NCBI RefSeq assembly: GCF_023349125.1
Contig: NZ_JAKIKT010000005.1
Span: 248,001-312,000 of the forward strand
Direction of reading: 5' to 3'
DNA from: Shewanella corallii
GTDB lineage: Bacteria; Pseudomonadota; Gammaproteobacteria; Enterobacterales; Shewanellaceae
DNA length: 64,000 nucleotides
Shown: piece after piece, positions 53,117-61,466 of the stretch
Numbering within the stretch: position 1 is the stretch's first letter
How the letters are laid out: each line of letters starts with the position of its first letter
Notes under the pieces: generated by a model
Database searches by the model: none
What the model was told of the DNA's origin: nothing
Seen by the model: only the letters and a program-made list of their open reading frames with translations
Translations under genes and position numbers: made by a program

Positions 53117-53164
53117 ACTGAAGCTGAAAAACCAACGGATTTTTCAGCTTCAGTGGTATATAAT
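53117..53164 (+). promoter_or_regulatory. 15-bp inverted repeat overlapping the cmk-rpsA promoter
   Basis: ACTGAAGCTGAAAAA (53117-53131) is perfectly repeated in inverse at 53140-53154 around an 8-bp loop. Five bases further is TATAAT (53159-53164) with a GC-rich discriminator (GCCGCGCGC). Any -35 would fall in the loop or right arm, so a protein bound here would block the promoter. There is no T tail after the stem, which argues against an aroA terminator. Confidence 0.55.
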
Positions 53165-53221
53165 GCCGCGCGCTCATTTCGGTGTTATCACGGAAGAGGG
53201 GTTTAATTTGCGGAGGAATCT

Positions 53222-53917
53222 ATGTCTGAATTGGCTCCAGTAGTCACTATCGATGGCCCAAGCGGTGCAGGAAAAGGCACCATCAGTCAGCTTTTGGCAC
53301 AGCGTTTAGGCTGGCAATTGCTGGATAGCGGTGCCATTTACCGTGTGCTTGCCCTGGCGGCAATCCACCACAATGTAGAACTGGACAATGAAGAGGCTAT
53401 CACCCTGTTGGCTGCTCACCTCGATGTGCAATTTATGACAGTTGCCGGTGTCGAGGGTGTCAAGGTGGTACTTGAGGGTGAAGATGTATCGTCGGCAATC
53501 CGAACGCAGGATTGCTCCAACGCAGCGTCAAAAATCGCCGCATTTCCAAGAGTAAGGGAAGCTCTTTTACGTCGTCAGCGCGCATTTAAATCTGCCCCGG
53601 GTTTGGTGGCCGATGGTCGTGATATGGGCACAGTGGTTTTTCCTGATGCACCGGTCAAACTGTTTTTGACTGCAAGCGCCGAAGAAAGGGCGCAAAGACG
53701 CTATAATCAGTTGCAGGACAAGGGCTTCGATGTTAATATCGATCGCCTTTTAGCCGAGATTAAAGAGCGGGACGACCGAGATATGAATCGCGCAGTAGCG
53801 CCTCTGGTTCCCGCTGAAGATGCCAAAGTCATTGACACTACCGGCATAGGCATAGAAGCAGTGCTTGATATCGTACTCAAGCACTTAGTTGAAAAGTTAT
53901 CTGACACCGGCCTCTAA
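53222..53917 (+). CDS. cmk: cytidylate kinase
   Basis: 231 residues. Walker A in [14 protein letters not shown] (about 9-22), then [15 protein letters not shown]-binding [13 protein letters not shown], and the lid [11 protein letters not shown]. It phosphorylates CMP and dCMP. It precedes rpsA in the usual order; a 98-bp leader separates them. Confidence 0.97.
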   Translation: MSELAPVVTIDGPSGAGKGTISQLLAQRLGWQLLDSGAIYRVLALAAIHHNVELDNEEAITLLAAHLDVQFMTVAGVEGVKVVLEGEDVSSAIRTQDCSNAASKIAAFPRVREALLRRQRAFKSAPGLVADGRDMGTVVFPDAPVKLFLTASAEERAQRRYNQLQDKGFDVNIDRLLAEIKERDDRDMNRAVAPLVPAEDAKVIDTTGIGIEAVLDIVLKHLVEKLSDTGL

Positions 53918-54015
53918 GGCGGGTGCGATAGGCCTTCATATCATGGAAGATGTGAATTATTTTTCTGACTCCACGTTCAGGACTGAGGCGTGGTTTATTA
54001 AATAAGTTAATTAAC

Positions 54016-55683
54016 ATGACTGAATCTTTTGCTGATCTGTTTGAACAATCCCTTCAACAACTGGAATTCCGCCCTGGCTCTATCGTACGTGGTACTGTAG
54101 TTGCTATCGAAAACGGCGTAGTTCTGGTAGACGCTGGTCTGAAGTCTGAGAGCCCAATCCCAGCTGACCAGTTCAAGAACGCTCAGGGCGAGCTGGAAAT
54201 CGCTGTTGGCGACCAAGTTGACGTAGCTCTGGACTCTGTTGAAGACGGCTTCGGTGAGACTCAACTGTCTCGCGAAAAAGCTAAGCGCCATGAAGCTTGG
54301 ATCGTTCTGGAAAAAGCTTACGAAGACGCTGAAACTGTTATCGGTGTTATCAACGGTAAAGTTAAAGGTGGCTTCACTGTTGAACTGAACGGTATCCGCG
54401 CGTTCCTGCCTGGTTCTCTGGTTGACGTACGTCCTATCCGTGACACTGCTCACCTGGAAAACAAAGAACTGGAATTCAAGGTTATCAAGCTGGATCAGAA
54501 GCGCAACAACGTTGTTGTTTCTCGTCGTGCAGTTATTGAATCCGAGAGCAGCGCTGAGCGTGATGCTCTGCTGGAAAACCTGCAGGAAGGTCAAGAAGTT
54601 AAGGGTATCGTTAAGAACCTGACCGACTACGGTGCATTCGTAGATCTGGGCGGCGTTGACGGCCTGCTGCACATCACCGACATGGCTTGGAAGCGTGTTA
54701 AGCACCCATCTGAGATCGTGAACGTTGGTGACGAAATCACTGTTAAAGTACTGAAGTACGACCGTGAGCGCACTCGCGTTTCTCTGGGTCTGAAGCAGCT
54801 GGGTGAAGACCCATGGCTGGAAATCAGCAAGCGCTACCCAGAAAACACTCGTCTGACCGGTCGCGTAACTAACCTGACTGACTACGGTTGCTTCGTTGAA
54901 ATCGAAGAAGGCGTTGAAGGTCTGGTACACGTTTCTGAAATGGATTGGACCAACAAGAACATCCACCCATCTAAGGTTGTTAACCTGGGTGACGAAGTAG
55001 AAGTTCTGGTTCTGGACATCGATGAAGAGCGTCGTCGTATTTCTCTGGGTCTGAAGCAGTGCAAGACCAACCCATGGGAAGACTTCGCTAACCGCTTCGC
55101 CAAGGGCGACAAAGTATCCGGTAAGATCAAGTCTATCACTGACTTCGGTATCTTCATCGGTCTGGACGGCGGCATCGACGGTCTGGTTCACCTGTCTGAC
55201 ATCTCTTGGAACGGTACCGGTGAAGAAGCGGTTTCTGAGTACAAGAAAGGCGACGAAATCAGCGCAGTTGTTCTGTCTGTTGATCCTGAGCGTGAGCGTA
55301 TCAGCCTGGGCGTTAAGCAGACTGAAGACGATCCATTCAGTGCTTACCTGGCAGACAAGAAGAAAGGTGCTATCGTTAACGGTACTGTAGTTGCTGTTGA
55401 CGCTAAAGGTGCAACCATCGAGCTGGCTGACACTGTTGAAGGTTACATCCGTGTAGCTGACATCAGCCGTGAGCGTATCGAAGACGCATCTACCGTTCTG
55501 TCTGTAGGTGAAAGCGTTGAAGCCAAGTTCATGGGCGTGGATCGTAAGAACCGCACCATCAGCCTGTCTATCAAAGCGAAAGACGAAGCTGAAGAAAAAG
55601 AAGTAATGGCTAACTTGAACAAACAAGAAGACGCTGTTATTAGTAATGCTATGGCTGAAGCTTTCAAAGCAGCTCGCAAGTAA
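54016..55683 (+). CDS. rpsA: 30S ribosomal protein S1
   Basis: 555 residues, six S1 (OB-fold) repeats. The repeats show [37 protein letters not shown] and [19 protein letters not shown]. It recruits mRNA to the 30S subunit and is part of phage Q-beta replicase in E. coli. Strong codon bias for highly expressed genes. In E. coli its leader allows S1 autorepression; the 98-bp leader here is AT-rich and may do the same. Confidence 0.98.
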   Translation: MTESFADLFEQSLQQLEFRPGSIVRGTVVAIENGVVLVDAGLKSESPIPADQFKNAQGELEIAVGDQVDVALDSVEDGFGETQLSREKAKRHEAWIVLEKAYEDAETVIGVINGKVKGGFTVELNGIRAFLPGSLVDVRPIRDTAHLENKELEFKVIKLDQKRNNVVVSRRAVIESESSAERDALLENLQEGQEVKGIVKNLTDYGAFVDLGGVDGLLHITDMAWKRVKHPSEIVNVGDEITVKVLKYDRERTRVSLGLKQLGEDPWLEISKRYPENTRLTGRVTNLTDYGCFVEIEEGVEGLVHVSEMDWTNKNIHPSKVVNLGDEVEVLVLDIDEERRRISLGLKQCKTNPWEDFANRFAKGDKVSGKIKSITDFGIFIGLDGGIDGLVHLSDISWNGTGEEAVSEYKKGDEISAVVLSVDPERERISLGVKQTEDDPFSAYLADKKKGAIVNGTVVAVDAKGATIELADTVEGYIRVADISRERIEDASTVLSVGESVEAKFMGVDRKNRTISLSIKAKDEAEEKEVMANLNKQEDAVISNAMAEAFKAARK

Positions 55684-55760
55684 TCGCCTTGCGGTTCAGG
55701 GGCATGGAAACATGTCCCTGCTAGGTGACTGTTTATGGCTTGAACACAGGGGTAGGAAGG

Positions 55761-56048
55761 ATGACTAAATCCGAACTGATCGAAAAACTCGCCTCCAGGC
55801 AGTCACAACTGTCGGCGAAGGAAGTAGAAAATGCCATTAAAGAGATGTTGGAGCAAATGGCGACAACTCTCGAAACCGGTGATCGTATCGAGATCCGTGG
55901 TTTTGGCAGCTTCTCTCTTCACTATCGCGCACCGCGCGTTGGACGCAATCCAAAGACCGGTACGTCAGTTGAACTCGACGGTAAGTATGTCCCGCACTTC
56001 AAGCCAGGCAAAGAGCTTCGCGAACGGGTAGATTCTGAGAATCACTGA
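55761..56048 (+). CDS. ihfB: integration host factor beta subunit
   Basis: 95 residues from the ATG at 55761 ([17 protein letters not shown]) with GGAAGG before it; an upstream in-frame start is not family-like. HU/IHF fold with [22 protein letters not shown], in which the Pro of the DNA-intercalating beta arm is present (RNPKTG). It bends DNA as a heterodimer with IhfA. Order rpsA-ihfB is conserved in gammaproteobacteria. Confidence 0.97.
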   Translation: MTKSELIEKLASRQSQLSAKEVENAIKEMLEQMATTLETGDRIEIRGFGSFSLHYRAPRVGRNPKTGTSVELDGKYVPHFKPGKELRERVDSENH

Positions 56049-56058
56049 TAGCGAGATT

Positions 56059-56086
56059 AAAAAAGCCCCCATCAGGGGGCTTTTTT
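56059..56086 (+). terminator. rho-independent terminator of ihfB
   Basis: AAAAAAGCCCCC / GGGGGCTTTTTT with loop ATCA, ten bases after the stop. Confidence 0.92.
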
Positions 56087-56169
56087 GTGCCTGTAGCCAG
56101 TGAAAGCTGGTCAGTCTCCATAAATTCTTAGATAATCAGGTCATTGAAGCCACGTGTATGGAGCACACC

Positions 56170-56457
56170 GTGAAGTCTTTTATCATCACTGTAGTGGTAG
56201 CACTGCTGTTTTTTCTGGCCCTGATGTTCGGTGCACGCAATGATCAAGTGGTCACCATCTCCTATTTCGTTGCTCAGGGTGAGTATCGTCTCCCCGTTGT
56301 ACTGGCCACAGTATTTTTGTCTGGTTTTATCATCAGCTGGTTAATGGCCTTCTACCACATCACACGTATGCGATTGGCGCTGCGACGCAAGAACAAGCAA
56401 CTGGCTGAGCTGGAAAATCAGTTGCTGCACGTGCCAGTCAAGGAAAACGAAGCCTGA
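56170..56457 (+). CDS. lapA: lipopolysaccharide assembly protein A
   Basis: 95 residues from a GTG at 56170, chosen because GGAG lies six bases upstream; the ATG at 56158 would overlap that site. Two membrane helices (about 3-22 and 42-63) flank a conserved NDQVVTISYFVAQGEYRLP loop, then a cytoplasmic coiled coil (KNKQLAELENQLL). It works with LapB and FtsH to control LpxC and LPS level. Confidence 0.92.
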   Translation: MKSFIITVVVALLFFLALMFGARNDQVVTISYFVAQGEYRLPVVLATVFLSGFIISWLMAFYHITRMRLALRRKNKQLAELENQLLHVPVKENEA

Positions 56458-56458
56458 T

Positions 56459-57619
56459 ATGCTTGAGTTGCTCTTCCTGTTGTTGCCTATAGCCGCCGGA
56501 TACGGTTGGTATATGGGCCGTCGTAGCATCAGGCAATCCCAATCCAATCAAAGTAAGAAACTGAGTCGTGATTACTTCACCGGGCTTAATTTTCTGCTCT
56601 CCAATGAATCTGATAAAGCGGTCGATCTGTTTATCACTTTGCTTGATGTCGACGATGAAACCATAGATACCCATCTGTCTTTGGGTTCACTGTTCCGTCG
56701 ACGGGGGGAGGTGGACAGAGCCATACGTATCCACCAGAACCTGATAGCCCGCCCAAGCCTGCCTGACGAACAAAGAGATTTGGCAATGATGGAGCTGGGT
56801 AAAGATTATATGGCAGCCGGTTTCTACGACAGAGCTGAAGAGATCTTCCTTAATCTGGTGAGTCAGGCAGACCACAGTGAAGAAGCCGAGACTCTGCTGA
56901 TTGATATCTATCAGGTGACCAAAGAGTGGCAGAAAGCCCTCGATATCACCCGTCGCCTGAGTCGCAAACGTCAACAAGCCTTAAGTCCCATCAGCGCCCA
57001 CTTTTACTGCCAGTTGGCGGACGCCGCTACAGACGAACAGGAAAAAATTAAACTCTTACAGTCAGCCCTCAAGCTGGATGCTTCCTGTGGCAGAGCTATG
57101 TTAACTCTGGCTCAACTCTATCTGGACAAGGGCGATTGTAAGCAATGCCAGAAGCAGTTACAGAACCTGCTTCATGGCGATATCCAGCTGTTACCCGATG
57201 CATTGCATATTGCCCGCGAGTGCTTTCAGCAAAGCGGCGAGCTTACCGGTTACCAGGACTTTCTGGTACAGGCCATGGCCGAGGGCGCTGGCGCATCAGT
57301 CATTAATGCGTTGGCAGAACAGATGGAGAAACAGGGAGAGCTTAAGCAAGCTGAGACCCTGATATTGGACGCCCTGTATCGTCATCCTACGATGAAAGGA
57401 TTCCAGCGCTTGATGCAGATGCAGGTAAAACAGGCTGAGGATGGCCAGGCAAAACAAAGTTTAACCATGCTGGAGCAGCTGGTTGAACAACAAATTAAAT
57501 ACCGTCCCGGATACCGTTGTAAGGAGTGTGGCTTCCCATCTCATGCTCTCTACTGGCACTGCCCATCATGTAAACACTGGGGCAGCATTACCCGGATCCG
57601 TGGTCTGGATGGGGAATAA
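56459..57619 (+). CDS. lapB: lipopolysaccharide assembly protein B
   Basis: 386 residues. One N-terminal membrane helix (about 2-18), a run of TPR helices (about 35-340) and a C-terminal rubredoxin-type zinc/iron knuckle (CKECGF and CPSCKHW). LapB tethers LpxC to FtsH. It follows lapA by one base. Confidence 0.95.
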   Translation: MLELLFLLLPIAAGYGWYMGRRSIRQSQSNQSKKLSRDYFTGLNFLLSNESDKAVDLFITLLDVDDETIDTHLSLGSLFRRRGEVDRAIRIHQNLIARPSLPDEQRDLAMMELGKDYMAAGFYDRAEEIFLNLVSQADHSEEAETLLIDIYQVTKEWQKALDITRRLSRKRQQALSPISAHFYCQLADAATDEQEKIKLLQSALKLDASCGRAMLTLAQLYLDKGDCKQCQKQLQNLLHGDIQLLPDALHIARECFQQSGELTGYQDFLVQAMAEGAGASVINALAEQMEKQGELKQAETLILDALYRHPTMKGFQRLMQMQVKQAEDGQAKQSLTMLEQLVEQQIKYRPGYRCKECGFPSHALYWHCPSCKHWGSITRIRGLDGE

Positions 57620-57643
57620 CCTCTTGACCTTGTTGGAGACAAA

Positions 57644-58339
57644 ATGACGAATAAGCCTATCGTTGTTGCACTGGATTTTGATAATAAACACGCAGCCCTC
57701 AATCTGGTGGACAAACTTGACCCTGATATGTGCCGCCTGAAAGTGGGTAAAGAGATGTTTACCCTGTTTGGCCCCCAGTTGGTTAAAGACATTCACAGCC
57801 GTGGCTTCGACCTGTTCCTGGATCTTAAATTTCACGATATTCCAAATACTGTGGCAAAGGCGGTGACTGCCGCTGCTGAGTTGGGTGTATGGATGACCAA
57901 TGTTCATGCGTCCGGCGGCCTCGCCATGATGGAAGCGGCAAAGAAGGCATTGTTACCTTATGGTGATAACGCGCCATTGTTGATTGCCGTAACCGTATTG
58001 ACCTCAATGAGTGATGAAGACCTTAAGTTGATTGGGATCGATGTACCGGCAGAAGAACATGTAAAACGTCTGGCGGCATTGACTCATCAGGCTGGTCTGA
58101 ACGGCGTAGTATGTTCTGCCCGTGAAGCTCAGATGCTTAAATCTACTTTTGGTGATAACTTCAAGCTGTGTACACCGGGTATCCGCCCAGAAGGCAGTGA
58201 CGCAGGCGACCAACACAGAGTCATGACACCAAAAATGGCATTGGAAGCTGGCTCAGATTATCTGGTCATCGGCCGCCCGATCACCAAGGCCGCAGATCCG
58301 TTGGCTGCACTGCAGGCAATTCACAGAACAATCGCCTAA
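57644..58339 (+). CDS. pyrF: orotidine 5'-phosphate decarboxylase
   Basis: 231 residues. Active-site [10 protein letters not shown] (Asp-Lys-x-x-Asp near residues 62-69), plus the N-terminal VALDFDN and phosphate loop [14 protein letters not shown] and GRPIT. It converts OMP to UMP. The gene order lapA-lapB-pyrF is standard for gammaproteobacteria. Confidence 0.97.
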   Translation: MTNKPIVVALDFDNKHAALNLVDKLDPDMCRLKVGKEMFTLFGPQLVKDIHSRGFDLFLDLKFHDIPNTVAKAVTAAAELGVWMTNVHASGGLAMMEAAKKALLPYGDNAPLLIAVTVLTSMSDEDLKLIGIDVPAEEHVKRLAALTHQAGLNGVVCSAREAQMLKSTFGDNFKLCTPGIRPEGSDAGDQHRVMTPKMALEAGSDYLVIGRPITKAADPLAALQAIHRTIA

Positions 58340-58366
58340 CAGCGTAAGTACTGAAGGAGATAAATC

Positions 58367-59203
58367 ATGACAGGGACGTGTAGATTTGATTTTCAGGATA
58401 AAAGGGTGTTCGTTGTCGGTGGCACCAGTGGTATTAACCTGGGAATAGCCAAAGCTTTCGCCAGGGCGGGGGCGAGGGTTGCCGTTGCCAGCCGCAGTCA
58501 GGATAAAGTTGATGCCGCAGTCAGTGAACTTAAACAGATTTCACAGAAGGATCACCTTGGAGTCTGTTTTGATGTAAGAGACAGAGAGGCTCTGGCCAAA
58601 GGCTTTGCGGATATCGCTGCCATCTATGGCCAGCTGGATGTACTGGTCAGTGGTGCTGCGGGTAATTTTCCTGCGTCAGCTTCCAGGCTATCTGAGAATG
58701 GCTTTAAATCTGTTATTGACATTGACCTGCAGGGCAGTTTTCAAGTACTGAAACAAGCCTATCCCTTGATGCAAAGGCCCGGTAGCAATATCATTCAGAT
58801 CTCTGCGCCTCAGGCCTATATCGCCATGCCGGTGCAGGCCCATGTATGCGCCGCAAAAGCGGGGGTCGATATGCTGACCCGCACTCTGGCAATAGAGTGG
58901 GGCTGCGAAGGGATCCGGGTTAACTCTTTGGTTCCCGGTCCTATTGCAGATACAGAGGGTTTCAACCGGCTCGCGCCCGGGGAGCAACTTCAACAAAGGG
59001 TTGCTCAAAGTGTGCCACTGAAACGTAATGGTACGACTCAGGATATTGCTGACACAGCGCTGTTTTTAGCATCAGACGCCGCTTCGTATATTACAGGGGT
59101 TGTCTTGCCGGTCGATGGTGGCTGGTCTCTTGGTGGCGCCAGTATGGCAATGGCAGAGCTTGGTCAAATGGTGGCTAGGCAGGAAGCCCAGGATAAACAA
59201 TAG
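58367..59203 (+). CDS. SDR of the 2,4-dienoyl-CoA reductase type
   Basis: 278 residues. Nucleotide loop GGTSGINLG, then SGAAGNFPASASRLSENGF and VIDIDLQGSF, a pattern particular to peroxisomal/mitochondrial dienoyl-CoA reductases. It lacks the usual Tyr-x-x-x-Lys: the Lys in CAAKAGVDM has Val at -4, and the only nearby Tyr (in APQAYIAMPVQ) is 13 residues before the Lys. Human DECR1 has the same displaced Tyr (about 15 away). Likely an NADPH reductase of unsaturated acyl-CoA. It starts 27 bp after pyrF. Confidence 0.8.
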   Translation: MTGTCRFDFQDKRVFVVGGTSGINLGIAKAFARAGARVAVASRSQDKVDAAVSELKQISQKDHLGVCFDVRDREALAKGFADIAAIYGQLDVLVSGAAGNFPASASRLSENGFKSVIDIDLQGSFQVLKQAYPLMQRPGSNIIQISAPQAYIAMPVQAHVCAAKAGVDMLTRTLAIEWGCEGIRVNSLVPGPIADTEGFNRLAPGEQLQQRVAQSVPLKRNGTTQDIADTALFLASDAASYITGVVLPVDGGWSLGGASMAMAELGQMVARQEAQDKQ

Positions 59204-59257
59204 TTTCTCAGTAAGGTTCATTGGCCTTGCTGACAGGTAAGAAATCAGGAAAAACTT

Positions 59258-59800
59258 ATGGCAAATGCATTGCAGGAGCAGTTGCTCAAGGCGGGCCTCG
59301 CCAGTAAACAGAAAGTACGTGATGTAAAAACTCAAAAGCGCCGTAATCGTAAAGCCAACGTCGATGATGGCAGTGCAGCGCTGAAGGAGCAGGTGGCTGC
59401 TCAGCGTAAGGCACAGGCAGAGAAGGACAAAGCCCTGAACGAAGAGCGCTTTGCCCTGGCGCAGGAACGTGGACAGGTACGTGCCCTGGTGCACGAGGTG
59501 AAGAAACTGGCCATAGGTCTGCCCAAAGATGCTGAGACCAAGTTTAACTTCACCCTGGAAAACAAGATTTACTCGGTTTATGTCAATGACAAGCTGCAAC
59601 AGCAGCTGCTGAAAGGACAACTGGGTATTGTCCGACTGGAAGATGCGAGCTTCCTGGTTCCTCATAAACTGGCGGAGCGGGTAAATCTGCTGGTACCTCA
59701 GTGGTGTGGTTATCTGTGGTCAGCGCAAGACAATACCCCCGAGGTGGAAGAGGACGATCCATATGCAGATTACGTTATCCCTGATGATCTGATGTGGTGA
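59258..59800 (+). CDS. DUF2058 (YaiL-like) protein
   Basis: 180 residues. A basic, charged N-terminal half with coiled-coil character (VKTQKRRNRKANVDDG... AQRKAQAEKDKALNEERFAL) and a compact C-terminal domain with FTLENKIYSVYVNDKL and acidic end VEEDDPYADYVIPDD. Members are described as nucleoprotein/polynucleotide-associated; function unknown. Followed by a terminator. Confidence 0.85.
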   Translation: MANALQEQLLKAGLASKQKVRDVKTQKRRNRKANVDDGSAALKEQVAAQRKAQAEKDKALNEERFALAQERGQVRALVHEVKKLAIGLPKDAETKFNFTLENKIYSVYVNDKLQQQLLKGQLGIVRLEDASFLVPHKLAERVNLLVPQWCGYLWSAQDNTPEVEEDDPYADYVIPDDLMW

Positions 59801-59813
59801 TCATCGCTGCTGA

Positions 59814-59842
59814 TAAAAAAACCGCCGACAGGCGGTTTTTTT
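59814..59842 (+). terminator. rho-independent terminator, bidirectional
   Basis: ACCGCC / GGCGGT stem with loop GACA, A6 before and T7 after; nine bases from the DUF3307 end. Confidence 0.9.
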
Positions 59843-59850
59843 GTGCCAAT

Positions 59851-60606
59851 TTATACCAGCTTCAATAGCTGGCTGGTTCCCAGTCCGATCAATAAAGCCA
59901 ATGTAAAGCTCAGCAGGGTGCCCATCATCACATACTCGGTCATCTTATGGTCCCGGCTTTCTCTCAGATCACCGAATCGGAAGATGGATTTGGCAGCCAT
60001 CAGAAATCCTATGCCTGCATATTGCCCAAGGAGCACAAAGGTTAAGATTAAAAATCGCTCCAGCATACCTATCGCCTTTCCTGCGCTGGCCAGGCTTTTG
60101 TCGGTTTGTCCTACATCCAAGTCCCACTGCTTAAGCGCCTGGGCAGTGATAATAGAGACTGGATTGAGGACCAGTAGATAAGCCAACAGCACAATCAGTA
60201 CCTTCACACTCAGCACAGATGATAGCCAATCCTCTTCTATGGTGCTCAGCTCTGACCAAAGGATATAGATAACTGCCAGATGCAGGAGCTGATCAATAGC
60301 AAACCAGATCTGCTTTTTTGGCAGATATGATTTGGCCAGATCGAAACAGAAGTGGCTTAGGGTGACTGCGGCCGCAAAAACCAGAGGCAAGGCCCAGCCA
60401 AGGGGAAACAACAGACATACGATAAGGGTGAGAATGCCATGGAGCAGGGCATGGATATAGAGAAGTGGGGATTTAGCATGGCGTCTATCCCTGTCTGCCA
60501 CCCAGCTGTGAGCCTGTAGATAAAAGTCCCCGAGAATATGCCCCAGCAGTAATCCGCCGAGAAGGAGTCCCTGTTGTTCAGGTGTCATTGCGGTCAGTGT
60601 CTCCAA
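59851..60606 (-). CDS. DUF3307 membrane protein, partner of SatD
   Basis: 251 residues, about six membrane helices (first GLLLGGLLLGHILGDFYLQA, last near residues 228-250). Charged conserved positions include HILGDFYLQ and HALLH...H in the first half, resembling an intramembrane metal or hydrolase motif. A start at 60588 (MTPEQQGLL) is also possible. It overlaps the SatD gene by 29 bp, so the two are translationally linked. Function unknown; see the finding for this pair. Confidence 0.8.
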   Translation of the reverse strand: METLTAMTPEQQGLLLGGLLLGHILGDFYLQAHSWVADRDRRHAKSPLLYIHALLHGILTLIVCLLFPLGWALPLVFAAAVTLSHFCFDLAKSYLPKKQIWFAIDQLLHLAVIYILWSELSTIEEDWLSSVLSVKVLIVLLAYLLVLNPVSIITAQALKQWDLDVGQTDKSLASAGKAIGMLERFLILTFVLLGQYAGIGFLMAAKSIFRFGDLRESRDHKMTEYVMMGTLLSFTLALLIGLGTSQLLKLV

Positions 60607-61216
60607 TCCATTGAGAGACTAACTTGCCATAATCCAACAGTAAGTTGTAGTCAGCGGAGTTAAGTAGTCGGGTAGCATTTACCCTTGAGGTGTTAAGTAT
60701 TTCCGCCAGTTGCTGGTGAGAGCCCTGTTCCAGGCGACTGAATTCAAGTAATGCCAATGCCTGCCTGGGAGTGAGCTGTGTGATTCTGGTATCAGCAAAC
60801 TGAGTAAGCAGGTCTGTTTGGGAACAAAAATATTCATTGCTGGAAACCCACTTTAACCTGGTGTTTTTTAGCTCATCAAGTGTGGTTCCAGAGAGGATGT
60901 GGGCTTCTGTATTCAAAATGTTTGATGCTTCATCCATGCCAGCCAATCCTATTGCCAATCGGGCGTCCACCTTGGAGTCTGTGGTTGATAGGGCTTTCAG
61001 CGCCCAGCGGATTTGCAATGCGATCAGAGGGGCGCGGCGTGCATCTGTCAGTGTCAGCTGAAAGCTGTCTCCACGAAATATCTGCCATTGGTCCTTTGCA
61101 TCAGTGCAGAACGCAGTGAGCAGTGCATCCAGCTCGGTTAATACACGCTTAAATACATCATCTCGCAGACGTCTGGAACCAACAAGATCACCAGTGATGA
61201 CGGCTATCTGTTTCAT
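60578..61216 (-). CDS. SatD-family protein: cyclase-like domain plus helix-turn-helix
   Basis: 212 residues from the ATG at 61216; the longer in-frame start is not family-like. Begins IAVITGDLVGSRRL with Asp10; second acidic motif IFRGDSFQL with Asp50, 40 residues later, then ARRAPLIALQIRWALKAL and RLAIGLAGM. This order is that of class III nucleotide cyclases (two metal-binding Asp about 44 apart), although I see no N-x3-R catalytic pair. The C-terminal third (LTPRQALALLEFSRLEQGSH then QQLAEILNTSRVNATRLL) is a sigma-70-region-4-like helix-turn-helix. The name follows the streptococcal sat operon. The cyclase idea is inference. Confidence 0.75.
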   Translation of the reverse strand: MKQIAVITGDLVGSRRLRDDVFKRVLTELDALLTAFCTDAKDQWQIFRGDSFQLTLTDARRAPLIALQIRWALKALSTTDSKVDARLAIGLAGMDEASNILNTEAHILSGTTLDELKNTRLKWVSSNEYFCSQTDLLTQFADTRITQLTPRQALALLEFSRLEQGSHQQLAEILNTSRVNATRLLNSADYNLLLDYGKLVSQWIGDTDRNDT

Positions 61217-61274
61217 AGTGTAAGTCCACTCCATGATTTGGAAGCTGGGTAATTGATACTGTGAACATTGGTAA

Positions 61275-61324
61275 AAGTAACCCAATAAGGTTACTTGTGC
61301 AAATGTAATCTAAAATGGTTACAT
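61275..61324. promoter_or_regulatory. two tandem inverted-repeat operators between satD and the acyl-CoA dehydrogenase gene
   Basis: Site 1 (61275-61296) AAGTAACC-N6-GGTTACTT is perfect. Site 2 (61303-61324) ATGTAATC-N6-GGTTACAT has one mismatch. Both are 22 bp with the same arm and spacer length; centres are 28 bp apart. They sit 59 bp upstream of satD and 143 bp upstream of the dehydrogenase in a 250-bp gap without genes (61217-61466). Confidence 0.65.
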
Positions 61325-61466
61325 GTATGAGAAGGATACGTGCGTCCCATCAAATTCACTCTGGTCAGACTGAGTTATGCTTAACAGGCGACATAATTAC
61401 TTTAAATTGTTGCGAGTTTGAGTTTTAATTAAACACCTGTTTTAAATAATTGTTTGAGAAGCCGTC

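Noticed and set aside
54007..55626. 539-codon open frame antisense to rpsA
   Set aside because: Strong codon bias of rpsA leaves the complementary frame open; the product is Val/Asn/Phe-rich without domains, and rpsA is certain.
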